Assembly (NCBI RefSeq): GCF_001620365.2
Contig: NZ_LQMT02000042.1
Span: 186,001 to 250,000 of the forward strand
Reading direction: 5' to 3'
Source of the DNA: Amycolatopsis keratiniphila subsp. keratiniphila
Lineage (GTDB): Bacteria > Actinomycetota > Actinomycetes > Mycobacteriales > Pseudonocardiaceae
DNA length: 64,000 nucleotides
Below the pieces are notes generated by a model. It saw only the letters and a list, made by a program, of their open reading frames with translations, was not told the origin of the DNA and made no database searches. Below are positions 34,504-43,029 of this stretch, piece after piece (the stretch's first letter is position 1; every line of letters begins with the position of its first letter). The position numbers and the translations under genes were made by a program.

Positions 34504-35703
34504 TTAGTGGTGTCCCCACGGTAGCCAAGCCCGGACGGCGAATGTGCGCTCTTCGGTGGGGCCCGCGCTGACGTTGCCGCCGACCAGCGTGACACGTTCG
34601 CCGATCCCCGTCAGGCCCGCGCCCGCACCCGGCGGATTCCCGGTCGCGGCGGTCGCGGCCAGGGGATTGACGACCTCGACGGTGAGCCCGTTCCCTGGCC
34701 CGCCGCGAACCGAAACCTCGGCCGTCGCGCCCGGAGCGTGTTTCAGGATGTTGGTCATCGACTCCTGGACGATCCGGTACGCGGTCGTGCCGAGCAACGC
34801 CGGTGCGCCGCCGGCGTCGTCGAGCAGGATCGTCACGTTGACCCCCAGACCGGCCCGGCGCGCGTTGGCGACCAGTTCGGGGATGTCCGCCAACGTCGGC
34901 TGTGGCGGCTCCGGATGGATTCCGTTCTCGCTGTTTTCGCCGAAACCCTGGCCATCGCGGAGGACCCCGATGACCTGCCTCAGATCGTCGAGTGACTGGC
35001 GCGCGGTCGTGCGGACGGTCTTCGCCGCTTCCGTGGTCGCGGGGCCCTTGCTGACCTCGAGCGCGCCGGCCTGCAGCGACAGCAGGGAGAGCCGGTGCCC
35101 GAGGACGTCGTGCATTTCGCGCGCTATCCGGGTGCGTTCGGCGCGGCGGGTCATTTCGGCACGGAGTTCCTCTTCCTTGGCCTCGCGGATCGCGAGCGTG
35201 TCCTGCATCCCGCGGACGACCCCGACGGTGAGCGGCACGGCCGTCATCACGACGGCGGCCGTCAACGTCCCCATCAGCTGTACGGCGGAGAACTGCTTGC
35301 CGACGATCTGCCCGGCGACGGTCACGTCGGGATGGCGGTTGGCGTCGCCGAACAACGCCCACGCGGTGGCGACGTAGACCAGGACGGACCCGGTCCACAG
35401 GACGCGGTCGCGGCGGCGCGCGGCCAAGGCGGCGAGAGCGACCAACGCGGCCAGCGCGTCGGACCGGAAACAGAGCGGCGGCACCAAGGCGATGCCGAGG
35501 ACGAGTTCCGGCCATTTGTGCCGCCAGCAGAGCATGACCGCGGCCGCTATCCCGGTGAAGAAACCGAGCGTGGACCACCACGTCGGGACGAACGATTGCG
35601 TCGCCGGAAGGTAACCCTGGGCGCTGAAGACGAAAACGCTGCTGATCACGCACGCCGCGACCGCCACCACGGTGAGCACCACACCGAGCACACGCCTTGC
35701 CAT
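34504..35703 (-). CDS. Two-component sensor histidine kinase (DesK/HisKA_3 type)
   Basis: 399 residues. Several membrane helices occupy residues 5-165, then a dimerization helix with the phospho-accepting His198 in RIAREMHDVLGHRL, and an HATPase domain (GLTGIGERVTLVGGN in the last third). It senses a membrane-borne signal and phosphorylates the adjacent regulator. ATG 35703 is the first codon before the membrane part. It is divergent from the DUF4190-type gene, with about 170 nt between them. Confidence 0.93.
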   Translation of the reverse strand: MARRVLGVVLTVVAVAACVISSVFVFSAQGYLPATQSFVPTWWSTLGFFTGIAAAVMLCWRHKWPELVLGIALVPPLCFRSDALAALVALAALAARRRDRVLWTGSVLVYVATAWALFGDANRHPDVTVAGQIVGKQFSAVQLMGTLTAAVVMTAVPLTVGVVRGMQDTLAIREAKEEELRAEMTRRAERTRIAREMHDVLGHRLSLLSLQAGALEVSKGPATTEAAKTVRTTARQSLDDLRQVIGVLRDGQGFGENSENGIHPEPPQPTLADIPELVANARRAGLGVNVTILLDDAGGAPALLGTTAYRIVQESMTNILKHAPGATAEVSVRGGPGNGLTVEVVNPLAATAATGNPPGAGAGLTGIGERVTLVGGNVSAGPTEERTFAVRAWLPWGHH

Positions 35704-35875
35704 GCGGCGAGCGTACGCAAACCCGCTTGGCCGGCCGCATCAGCGGAACCGGTCCTTCACGACACGTGAATTACGACTTTCGTCGTAACGGGTTCACGCG
35801 CCGAGGACGACGCGGGCGCCTCGTGGTCGCTGGTTGTATGCCGCCTCGTTCATCCCTTTGGAAAGGAAAACCCCC

Positions 35876-36478
35876 GTGACCCAGCAAACCCCCTACACGC
35901 CGGCCCCGCAAGCCCCCGCCAGCCCGATGCCGCCCCGCAACGGCATCGGCGTCACGGGCTTCGTCCTCGGCCTGGTGGGGCTGGTCTTCTCCCCGATCCC
36001 GTTCGTCGGCGTCATCGCCTGGCCGCTGGTGATCCTCGGCCTGATCTTCTCGATCATCGGGCTGATCCGCGTCAAGAACGGGAAGGCCTCCAACAAGGGG
36101 CTCTCCATCACAGGCATCGCCTTGTCCGCGCTCGGCCTCGTGGTCTGCATCGTGTGGATCTTCGTGTTCAACGCGGCGGTCAACGAGGTCAACAACGAGA
36201 TCAACCGCACCGCGAAGGTTTCCTACGAGGTCACAGGCGACGCGACGAACGTCGAGGTCATCTACGGCGAGGTCCTCAACCCCGTCACGGAGACCGTCCC
36301 GGCGCTGCCGTGGAACAAGGAAGTCGAGAACAAGGGCGTCTACAAGGGCGGGACGCTGACCGTGACCACCGGCGAGACCGGCGGATCCGTCACCTGCAAG
36401 ATCACCGTCGACGGCGCGGTGGTTTCGACCAAGACCGCTTCCGGCGAATTCGCGATGGCCGCCTGCACCGGAGTGTGA
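35876..36478 (+). CDS. DUF4190-type membrane protein with MmpS-like C-terminal domain
   Basis: 200 residues. A proline-rich N-terminus, then two membrane helices in the DUF4190 pattern (GIGVTGFVLGLVGLVFSPI, GLSITGIALSALGLVVCIVW) flanking a KNGKASNK loop, then an extracellular MmpS-like beta domain from about residue 115 (KVSYEVTGDATNVEVIYG, ending FAMAACTGV). MmpS proteins assist RND transporters, but none is near. GTG 35876 follows GAAAGGAAAA, and it is divergent from the kinase gene. Confidence 0.82.
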   Translation: MTQQTPYTPAPQAPASPMPPRNGIGVTGFVLGLVGLVFSPIPFVGVIAWPLVILGLIFSIIGLIRVKNGKASNKGLSITGIALSALGLVVCIVWIFVFNAAVNEVNNEINRTAKVSYEVTGDATNVEVIYGEVLNPVTETVPALPWNKEVENKGVYKGGTLTVTTGETGGSVTCKITVDGAVVSTKTASGEFAMAACTGV

Positions 36479-36488
36479 CGGCCGGACC

Positions 36489-36535
36489 GTGAAAGGCCTC
36501 CTTCGCCATTCTCAGGGTGGCGGGGAGGCCTTCGC
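36489..36535. repeat. Degenerate palindrome of the GAAGGCCTCC family
   Basis: GTGAAAGGCCTCC at the left and GGGGAGGCCTTCGCG at the right form an imperfect stem with several mismatches. It follows the DUF4190-type gene by 10 nt and looks like a decayed member of the palindrome family (compare 28499 and 56931). Confidence 0.6.
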
Positions 36536-36555
36536 GATTCCGGCATGATGCGGTC

Positions 36556-37683
36556 ATGACCGAGCCCGTCCATCCGTTCGCCCCGCCGGCCAACGAACGT
36601 CACTGGATCGAAACCGTCACCGAACTGGCGAAGGACTTCGCCGCGAGTGCCGCCGAGTTCGACGAAACGGCCGAGCTGCCCATCGCCAACCTTCGTGCCC
36701 TGCACGCGACCGGACTGGACAGGGCGACCCTGCCCCCGGAGTTCGGTGGTGAGGACCTCAGTTATCGGACCTACGGCGAGATCGTCCGGATCCTCAGCGC
36801 GGCCTGTTCGTCGACAGCGTGTGTCTGGGTGATGCACATCGGAGCCGCCGTCGGCCTGGCCCAATTGTCCGCTCCCGATGTGGGCCGCTTCTATGCCGAA
36901 GAGCTCATCGACGGCAAGCGGTTCGCCAACGCGCTGTCGGAACCGAGCAGCGGCAACATGTTCCTGATGCCGCAACAGGTCGCCGAACCCGTCGACGGCG
37001 GGTACCGGCTCACCGGCGCCAAACGTTTCGTCTCAGGTTGCGAGGTCGCCGACCACTTCCTGGTCAACGCGCTCGTCGGCGGTGTGCCCACGTTCTTCGG
37101 CGTATCGCCGGACGACACGATGGGCTTCGTCCCCATCTGGGACACGATGGGACTGCGCGCCAGCCGAAGCCAGCTCGTCTCGTTCGAAGGCACCGTCCTG
37201 CGGGAGGACCGCCGGTGCCCGCCCGCGACCGTGCAGCGGCCGAACCACATCGCGGCGGGTCTCGCCTTCCTGTCGCTGGGGATCGCCGACGCGGCGGAGC
37301 AAGCGCTGATCTCGCATGCCCGGAGCCGCGTCATCCCCGCGACCGGGGAGCCGCTCGCCGGAATGCAATGGCTGCAATTCGAAGTCGCTGACGTCCACGC
37401 CCGTCTCGAAGCGTCGCTCATGTACGCCCGGAACATGGCGTGGCTGGCGGATCAGAATTTGCCGGAGTTCCTGCCCGCGACCATGACCGCGAAGGTGCTC
37501 GCGAACGACATCGCACGCGATGTCGCCCAGGTGGCGCTGAAAGCGGGCGGAGGTTCGGGTTTCCTGCGCACCTCGCCGATCCAGCGGCTGTTCCGGGACG
37601 CGCAGGCGGGCGGGCTGATGGCCTATTCGGCCGAAGTCAGCAAGGACCGGATCGGGAAGACCGTGCTCCTGCCGCAGGACTGA
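36556..37683 (+). CDS. Acyl-CoA dehydrogenase family flavoprotein
   Basis: 375 residues. It has the N-terminal helical domain (LPPEFGGEDLSYRTYGEIVRI in part), a middle beta domain (YRLTGAKRFVSGCEVADHFLVNA) and the C-terminal helical domain (LKAGGGSGFLRTSPIQRLFRDAQAGGLMAYS). The acyl-CoA dehydrogenase catalytic Glu was not pinned down, so a desulfurase or hydroxylase role in the wider family is possible. ATG 36556 is the first start after the palindrome. It converges with the small Cys-rich peptide gene over a hairpin at 37694-37721. Confidence 0.85.
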   Translation: MTEPVHPFAPPANERHWIETVTELAKDFAASAAEFDETAELPIANLRALHATGLDRATLPPEFGGEDLSYRTYGEIVRILSAACSSTACVWVMHIGAAVGLAQLSAPDVGRFYAEELIDGKRFANALSEPSSGNMFLMPQQVAEPVDGGYRLTGAKRFVSGCEVADHFLVNALVGGVPTFFGVSPDDTMGFVPIWDTMGLRASRSQLVSFEGTVLREDRRCPPATVQRPNHIAAGLAFLSLGIADAAEQALISHARSRVIPATGEPLAGMQWLQFEVADVHARLEASLMYARNMAWLADQNLPEFLPATMTAKVLANDIARDVAQVALKAGGGSGFLRTSPIQRLFRDAQAGGLMAYSAEVSKDRIGKTVLLPQD

Positions 37684-37693
37684 GCTCGGATGG

Positions 37694-37721
37694 CCGGCCG
37701 GGTGACGTCAAGCCCGGCCGG
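37694..37721. terminator. GC-rich hairpin between convergent genes
   Basis: CCGGCCGGG (37694-37702) and CCCGGCCGG (37713-37721) form a 9-bp stem with a 10-nt loop between the acyl-CoA dehydrogenase stop and the Cys-rich peptide stop. It can serve both strands; no U-tract is present. Confidence 0.55.
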
Positions 37722-37736
37722 TCCCGCCGTAGCGGG

Positions 37737-37796
37737 TCAGCAGCAGCCGCTGCCGCAGCAGTCGCAATCGCACCAGTCGTCGTTCCGCATGGTCAT
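37737..37796 (-). CDS. 19-residue six-cysteine peptide overlapping MerR stop (metallothionein-like)
   Basis: Reads MTMRNDDWCDCDCCGSGCC and stops at 37737-37739. Six of the last eleven residues are cysteine, in C-x-C and CC pairs typical of metal-binding thiol clusters. The start ATG overlaps the MerR stop codon (ATGA) and is preceded by GGAGGAGGTGG inside the MerR gene, a very strong ribosome site, so translation is probable. An internal ATG at 37790 gives a 17-residue version. It is too short for family search, and the function as a metal chelator or chaperone is inferred from composition and the heavy-metal MerR neighbour. Confidence 0.65.
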   Translation of the reverse strand: MTMRNDDWCDCDCCGSGCC

Positions 37797-38239
37797 CCAC
37801 CTCCTCCCTCGGGTCCGCACTCGGGCGGGCACCATGCGCCGGGAAGCGGGTCGGCGCATTCGGCGCCGGACATCCCGGACAGCATGGAAGTGAGTTCGGC
37901 ACGCAGTTCGCCGAGGCGCGCCATCTCCGCTTCGATCTCGGCGAGATGGCGTTCCAGCATGGTTTCGGCGGGTTCGCACGGGCACACCCCGGTGTCGCGC
38001 ACGCTCAGCAGGTCACCGATCTCCGTCAGCGTCAGGCCGAGCCGCTGGGTGCCGCGGATGAACCGCAGCCTGTCGATGACGTCCTCGTCGTAGCGCCGGT
38101 GTGCCCCGGTCGTCCTCGCGGGCGTGGGCAGGAGGCCGATGCGCTCGTAGTAGCGCACTGTGTCCGGCCGGACCCCGGCGCGAGAGGTCACCTGGGACAT
38201 GGTCAACGCCGTCAGGGCCTTCGTCGCTTCGGTTCGCAT
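37793..38239 (-). CDS. MerR-family heavy-metal-responsive regulator
   Basis: 148 residues. A MerR winged helix occupies residues 12-80 (MSQVTSRAGVRPDTVRYYERIGLL, in part), then a dimer helix and a Cys-rich metal site (C86 and C88 in TGVCPCEP; C128, C137, C141 in GAECADP and GAWCPPEC). This matches ZntR/CadR/PbrR-type regulators, binding Zn, Cd, Pb or similar. ATG 38239 is chosen because a MerR-type promoter ends right at it, suggesting a leaderless message; ATG 38200 is inside the HTH. The gene overlaps the Cys-rich peptide gene and is divergent from the TIGR03084-like gene. Confidence 0.9.
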   Translation of the reverse strand: MRTEATKALTALTMSQVTSRAGVRPDTVRYYERIGLLPTPARTTGAHRRYDEDVIDRLRFIRGTQRLGLTLTEIGDLLSVRDTGVCPCEPAETMLERHLAEIEAEMARLGELRAELTSMLSGMSGAECADPLPGAWCPPECGPEGGGG

Positions 38240-38245
38240 GGTGTG

Positions 38246-38279
38246 AGGGTAGAACTTGGACCCGGATCCAGAATCAAGT
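38246..38279 (-). promoter_or_regulatory. MerR-type long-spacer promoter and operator
   Basis: On the minus strand, TTGATT (38277-38272) and TACCCT (38251-38246) are separated by 20 bp. Between them lies the dyad ACTTG-N5-GGATCC-N5-CAAGT (38254-38279). Such stretched spacing is characteristic of MerR-activated promoters, so the regulator likely controls its own gene and the peptide. Confidence 0.7.
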
Positions 38280-38366
38280 CCGAATTCGACGGCGCTCACG
38301 AAGAGAAGACGACGACCCGGCGCGTCCGCATCATTCGAGAGGGTGGAAACGGCGAGAGGACGTACG

Positions 38367-39164
38367 GTGACTGACTTCCGGAACGTGATCAGGGACCTCA
38401 CCACGGAGGGCGAACAGGTCGATGCCCTGGTGGCCGGCCTGGACGACGCGGGATGGGAGCTGCCGACACCCGCGGCGGGCTGGTCGGTCAAACACCAGAT
38501 CGCGCATCTCTCCTTCATCTTCAAGATCGCCGGATTGTCCGCGGGCGAGCCGCGGACGTTCGCCGAAGTCATGAAGAGCTCGATGGCGCGCGGTTTCGAC
38601 GCCGCCGTCAACGCGGCCCTCGACGACTACCTCGGTGACCCCAACGAGGTCCTGCTCGGCCGCTGGCGTGCCGAACGCGACGCCGGGATCAAGGCACTCG
38701 CCGCGGTCCCGGCGGACCAGGTCGTCCCGTGGCTGGTCAACCCGCTGCCGCCGGCCATCCTCGCCTGCGCCGGGATGATGGAGCTGTTCGCCCATGGTCA
38801 GGACATCGCGGACGCGCTGGGAGTGCGGCCGGAGCGGACGGATCGGCTCGCGTACCTCGTCGGCTTCGCCGTCCGGGTGCGGGACTTCGGCTACGAGGCA
38901 CGGGGCTTGACCCCACCGGAGCAGGAGTTCCGGTTCGAGATCACCGCGCCGTCCGGGCGGTCGTGGACGTTCGGACCCGAGGACTCCCGGCAGCGTGTCA
39001 CCGGGAGCGCGGAGGACTTCTGTCTGCTGGTCACCCGGCGGCGTCACCGCGACGACCTCGACGTCCGCGCGGAGGGCGCGCTGGCGGACCAGTGGCTCGA
39101 CATCGCGCAGGCGTACCGCGGTCCCGCGGGCGAGGGGCGCGCGCCGGGACAGTTCGGTCGTTGA
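38367..39164 (+). CDS. TIGR03084-family metal-binding protein (mycothiol-dependent isomerase-like)
   Basis: 265 residues. A DinB-like helical bundle with the conserved GWSVKHQIAHLSFIF motif near residue 40 (metal-binding His), and a C-terminal wing (WTFGPEDSRQRVTGSAEDFCLLVTRRRHRDDLDV) as in the TIGR03084 and maleylpyruvate isomerase-type families. Members use mycothiol or bind a divalent metal. GTG 38367 has GAGAGGA 7 nt upstream. It is divergent from the MerR gene but its own promoter is not evident. Confidence 0.82.
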   Translation: MTDFRNVIRDLTTEGEQVDALVAGLDDAGWELPTPAAGWSVKHQIAHLSFIFKIAGLSAGEPRTFAEVMKSSMARGFDAAVNAALDDYLGDPNEVLLGRWRAERDAGIKALAAVPADQVVPWLVNPLPPAILACAGMMELFAHGQDIADALGVRPERTDRLAYLVGFAVRVRDFGYEARGLTPPEQEFRFEITAPSGRSWTFGPEDSRQRVTGSAEDFCLLVTRRRHRDDLDVRAEGALADQWLDIAQAYRGPAGEGRAPGQFGR

Positions 39165-39260
39165 AAAATCCGCTACTTCCGCGGTGATAGGGCATCCTGG
39201 AAGTCGCGGTCAACTCCGCTCGGTGCGATCGTCGATGCACACGGGGTCTAGGAGGCGATC

Positions 39261-39902
39261 GTGGCACGGGTGTGGCTGATCAGACATGGTGAAAGCGAAT
39301 CCAACGCGGGGCTTCCCGGCGGTGAGCCGGGGGCTTCCGCGTTGACCGAACTCGGCCGACGGCAGGCCACCGAAATCGCGAAATCGCTGGCCGAACCGCC
39401 CCGTTTGATCGTGACGTCGCCGTTCCTGCGGGCGCGGCAGACCGCCGAGCCGACGATCGAGCGGTTCCCCGGAGCGGAGTGTGAGGAGTGGCCTGTCCAG
39501 GAGTTCACCTTTCTCGGCGAACTCCATGGACAGGTCACCACCACTGCCACCCGAAAGCCGTACACGGAGGCCTACTGGTCCCGTGCCGATCCACACCACG
39601 CGGTGAACGGCGCGGAATCCTTCGCCGCTCTCTTCGACCGGACCCAGGAATTCCTGGCGCGGCTGGGAGAACGGGAACCCGGGCCGATCGCCGTCTTCAC
39701 CCACGGACTGTTCATCCGCGCGGTCATGTGGTCACTGCTGACCGGAACGACCACCCCGGACAGCGGGGCCATGCGCCGATTCCGCACTTTCGCCGACACC
39801 TACCTCGTGCCGAACGGCAACATCACCGAACTGCGGTACACACCCGGCAAGCGGATTCCGCGCATGGTGGTCCCGCTCGCCTCCCGGTTCGCCGACCGCT
39901 AG
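39261..39902 (+). CDS. Histidine phosphatase family protein
   Basis: 213 residues. The catalytic RHG motif is at residues 8-10 in WLIRHGESESNAG, with the second His in AVFTHGLFIRAVMW near residue 150. The family spans phosphoglycerate mutases and small phosphatases; the substrate is unknown. TAGGAGG precedes the GTG start. The last 4 nt overlap the convergent P450 gene. Confidence 0.87.
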   Translation: MARVWLIRHGESESNAGLPGGEPGASALTELGRRQATEIAKSLAEPPRLIVTSPFLRARQTAEPTIERFPGAECEEWPVQEFTFLGELHGQVTTTATRKPYTEAYWSRADPHHAVNGAESFAALFDRTQEFLARLGEREPGPIAVFTHGLFIRAVMWSLLTGTTTPDSGAMRRFRTFADTYLVPNGNITELRYTPGKRIPRMVVPLASRFADR

Positions 39903-41104
39903 GGCTTCAGCAGCAGCCGGAGCTCGTTCACCCCGGTCATGTGCGGGCTGGGGATGAACGACGGCGGAACGGCCGGATCGGTGCGCAGATCCGGGAAACG
40001 GTCCAGCAGGATGTTGAGCGCCGTCTTGCCTTCGAGCCTGGCGAGCGGGGCCCCGATGCAGAAATGGATCCCGCGGCCGAAGGCCAGATGCGGGTTGTGC
40101 GCCCTCGCCGGATCGAAGACGCCCGGATCCGTGAAGGTACGCGGATCCCGGTTCGCCGCCGCGACCCAAATACCGAGCATGCTGTCCGCCGGGATCGTCT
40201 GGCCGCCCAGTTCGACTTCGGTCGTCGTGGCGCGGGCGACGAGTGCGAACGGGCTGAGGAACCGCAGTGATTCCTCGATGGTGGCGGGAAGCAACGCGCG
40301 GTCCTCACGGACCCGCCGGTACTCGTCCGGATGGGAATCCAGGCACAGCACCGTGTTCCCGAGCAGCATCGTGGTGGTGATGTGCCCGGCCAGCAGCAGC
40401 ACGTTCGCGAAGTTGACGACTTCGTTCTGAGTGAGTTTCGTGCCGTCGACCTCGGCTTCGACGAGTTTGGTCAGCAGGTCCTCGCGCGGATTCCGCCGCC
40501 GGTCGTCGACGTGCTCGGAAAGGTAGTTCACCAGGTTCTTCACCTGTGCGGACGTTTCCTCGGCCGCCTTCTTGTCCGCTTCGGTCTGCTTGATCAACGA
40601 CCTTTGCTGGCTGTTCCGCAGCAATGTGTCGACCCATTCCTTGAACAGGTCGCGATCGCCAGCCGGGATGCCGAGCAGCTCGGCGATGACGATCACCGGC
40701 AGCGGATAGGCCAGATGGGTCACCAGTTCCATCGAGTCCGCGCCGTCGACCGCGTCGAGGAGCTCGTTCGTCAGCGCGGCGATGCGCGGTTCGAGATCCG
40801 CGACGACCTTCGGCGTGAAGGCGTGGCTCACCAGCGTGCGCAGCTTCTTGTGATCCGGAGGGTCCATCTGAAGCAGGTTGCCTTCGACGAACAGATCCTT
40901 GTCCGGCGAGATCTCCTTGGGGATCAACCGGGTGGTGTCGGACGAGAACACCTTGGGATCGCTCAGCGTTTTCAACGCCTCCGCGTGGCCGTAGACGTTC
41001 CACATGCCCGTCTCGGAGTCGAAACGGACCGGGTCGGCCGGGAATTCGTCCCGAAGCCAGAACTGGGCTTCGTGGACGCCCCAGGTTTCGGCGATCGTGG
41101 TCAT
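39899..41104 (-). CDS. Cytochrome P450
   Basis: 401 residues. The heme-binding motif FGRGIHFCIGAPLARLE has the ligand Cys349. The I-helix reads LLAGHITTTMLLGN, where His replaces the usual second residue after AG and a Thr follows, and the K-helix reads ETTLRFLSP-like (EESLRFLSP). It oxidises an unknown substrate, using ferredoxin partners not encoded nearby. A TetR gene lies 37 nt upstream on the same strand, so the pair is an operon. Confidence 0.93.
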   Translation of the reverse strand: MTTIAETWGVHEAQFWLRDEFPADPVRFDSETGMWNVYGHAEALKTLSDPKVFSSDTTRLIPKEISPDKDLFVEGNLLQMDPPDHKKLRTLVSHAFTPKVVADLEPRIAALTNELLDAVDGADSMELVTHLAYPLPVIVIAELLGIPAGDRDLFKEWVDTLLRNSQQRSLIKQTEADKKAAEETSAQVKNLVNYLSEHVDDRRRNPREDLLTKLVEAEVDGTKLTQNEVVNFANVLLLAGHITTTMLLGNTVLCLDSHPDEYRRVREDRALLPATIEESLRFLSPFALVARATTTEVELGGQTIPADSMLGIWVAAANRDPRTFTDPGVFDPARAHNPHLAFGRGIHFCIGAPLARLEGKTALNILLDRFPDLRTDPAVPPSFIPSPHMTGVNELRLLLKP

Positions 41105-41141
41105 GGCTTGCCCCCTTCTTCTCGTGGTGGAGGAGCGCGGA

Positions 41142-41846
41142 TCAAGCGGGCTCCTCGGGGCCGTCCTTCCGGTAGATCCAGGCGCGATAGGACGAGATCA
41201 GATCCTGGAACGCCTGGATCACTTCGGCCGCGGTGGCGGCCAGATTCGCCGTGGACGGTGGTTCCGGCGGCTCGAACGCCGTCCGGATGATGTGCGCGAG
41301 TGCGTCGGCCTTCTCTTCGATGGTGAGGTCGGCGCCGTCGCCGGTGAAGCTGTCCATCAGGTAGAACCCCAGCGCCGAAGCACGCAGGGAAAAGAGCAGG
41401 TTCGGGATGTCGTCGCGCAGCAGGCCCCGGTCGGTCATCGTCTTCAGGTACCGCTCCGTGACGACCGCGTCTTGATCCTGCAGAGGATGTTTCTTCAACC
41501 GGCCCAGCAGTTCGGTGTTGCCGGTGATGAGCGCGCCGAGCAACGGGTTTCGCTGGGTGAACAGGAAAGCGGCCCGCTGGAACCGATGCGGGACCACTTC
41601 CGCCGGGTCTTCTTCCAACCGCTCGAGAAGGTTCTCGGCGGCAAGGAGGGATTCACGCAGGAGCAGCGCGTGGAAGAGGTTTTCCTTGGTGGGCCAGTGC
41701 AGGTAGATCGTGCCCTTCCCGATACCCGCCTGGTTCGCGATGTCCTCGATGGTCACTTTGCGATAGCCCAGCCGCGACAGCAGGACGCCGGCCGCGTCGA
41801 GAATGCGATCGGCGCGGCCGGCGGTGCGGTCCGGACGTTCTGCCAC
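41142..41846 (-). CDS. TetR/AcrR family transcriptional regulator
   Basis: 234 residues. The DNA-binding domain is at the N-terminus (RILDAAGVLLSRLGYRKVTIEDIANQAGIGKGTIYLHWPTKENLF in segments), followed by the ligand-binding helical core. It is upstream of, and likely cotranscribed with, the P450 gene, so it probably responds to that enzyme's substrate. A perfect palindrome at 41871-41894 directly upstream is its likely operator. Confidence 0.92.
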   Translation of the reverse strand: MAERPDRTAGRADRILDAAGVLLSRLGYRKVTIEDIANQAGIGKGTIYLHWPTKENLFHALLLRESLLAAENLLERLEEDPAEVVPHRFQRAAFLFTQRNPLLGALITGNTELLGRLKKHPLQDQDAVVTERYLKTMTDRGLLRDDIPNLLFSLRASALGFYLMDSFTGDGADLTIEEKADALAHIIRTAFEPPEPPSTANLAATAAEVIQAFQDLISSYRAWIYRKDGPEEPA

Positions 41847-41870
41847 GTGCGCTCCCAGTGTCTGACTTCG

Positions 41871-41894
41871 TGACCAGATTTGCTCATCTGGTCA
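41871..41894. promoter_or_regulatory. TetR operator palindrome upstream of the TetR-P450 operon
   Basis: TGACCAGAT (41871-41879) and ATCTGGTCA (41886-41894) are a perfect 9-bp inverted repeat with a 6-nt spacer, 25 nt upstream of the TetR start. It is the likely autoregulatory site. Confidence 0.7.
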
Positions 41895-41954
41895 TCCGGT
41901 CAGGTTCGACGGTAGCGCCGGACGGCGGGTTCCGGCAAGGAAATCGACGAGTTC

Positions 41955-42893
41955 TTAACGCAGACGGTGGGTGAGCAGGAACTTCCAGATGACCGGGGTC
42001 GCGTCGATGACGGTCGGCGTGGCGGAGTCGTTGTTGGGTTCGGTGCTCGGCCACACGTGCCCAGCGCCTTCGACCCGGTAGTGCTGAAGCGAGCAACCGA
42101 GCCATCGCTGGACGGTGACGTCGGCTTTCGGCGAGTACTCGATCGGACGCGGGAAGCAGCCGTTCCGGTCCGCCCACGCCGCGAGCCAATCCGGCAACGT
42201 CGGCAGGCCCTTGGCGGGATTACCGGTGTAGGGGATCGTCGCGTCGGCCGTGCCGTGGAAATCGAGAATCGGCGCCGGACGCGACGGGTGGCATTCGCCG
42301 CCTTGTGGGTAGAACGCTCCGGCGACCGGCGCGAACGCCGCGATCCGCCCTGGCATCCGGCATGCGAGGACGCCGACGAACCCGCCGCCGTTCGACTTGC
42401 CCGTCGCGTAGATCCGGCGGGAGTCGACGCACAGTTCCCGCTGGAGCGTGTTCAGCAGGTCGCTGGTGAAGAGCACGTCGTCGGCTGCCGCCGAATACGG
42501 CGCACCGGTCCACGCCGACTCCCCGTCCGTACCCGGAAGTCCTTGCGGGTAGACGGAAATCGCGTCATACGCGGAAAACCCGGACAGCTCCTCCTGATAC
42601 TTCGACGTCCGTTTGTGGCCATGGAACGACAACACCAGCGGGTACGGCCGTGACGGCTGGTACTGCGCCGGCACGTGCACCGTGTACTCGCGGGTCAGGC
42701 CACCGGACGTCAAAGTCCGCGACGTCGTCACCCCGGCGGGGACCGGGGACGGACGCTGGCAGCCGGTCGTCCGCACCGGATGATCGACCGGCGACGGCGT
42801 GGCTGACGTCATTGGGGCGGCGAGCAGGCTCATTCCAGCAGCCGCGGCGGCGGCCAGCGCGAGACGGCGCAGGTATTTCGTGGGACCAGGCAC
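41955..42893 (-). CDS. Secreted PHB-depolymerase-family esterase
   Basis: 312 residues. An Ala-rich signal peptide ends near AAP/TSA (residue 26-32). The alpha/beta hydrolase domain has VLSFHGHKRTS, the nucleophile Ser167 in GKSNGGG, the acid in DFHGTADATIPY, and the His in EGAGHVWPS. Two Cys pairs suggest disulfides. Such enzymes hydrolyse polyesters or feruloyl/acetyl esters outside the cell. The gene is a single unit downstream of the GH3 gene. Confidence 0.88.
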   Translation of the reverse strand: MPGPTKYLRRLALAAAAAAGMSLLAAPMTSATPSPVDHPVRTTGCQRPSPVPAGVTTSRTLTSGGLTREYTVHVPAQYQPSRPYPLVLSFHGHKRTSKYQEELSGFSAYDAISVYPQGLPGTDGESAWTGAPYSAAADDVLFTSDLLNTLQRELCVDSRRIYATGKSNGGGFVGVLACRMPGRIAAFAPVAGAFYPQGGECHPSRPAPILDFHGTADATIPYTGNPAKGLPTLPDWLAAWADRNGCFPRPIEYSPKADVTVQRWLGCSLQHYRVEGAGHVWPSTEPNNDSATPTVIDATPVIWKFLLTHRLR

Positions 42894-42988
42894 GCGATCC
42901 TCCTTGATCGAGCGGCAGGGCGGTGATCAGGGTCACTCCTGACGCGGACCTGGTCAGCATTGTGTTCATTGAGTTTTCGGACCGCTTT

Positions 42989-43025
42989 CCACGCCGCCCT
43001 TCCGGACGGCCCGCCTGAGGCGTGG
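42989..43025 (-). terminator. Hairpin downstream of the GH3 gene
   Basis: CCACGCC (42989-42995) pairs with GGCGTGG (43019-43025), just past the stop of the minus-strand GH3 gene, with further internal pairing. It has no clear U-tract. Confidence 0.45.
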
Positions 43026-43029
43026 CTTG

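Noticed and set aside
42989..43025. Member of the long palindrome family
   Set aside because: The stem is only 7 bp with unrelated sequence, so it was listed as an ordinary hairpin.
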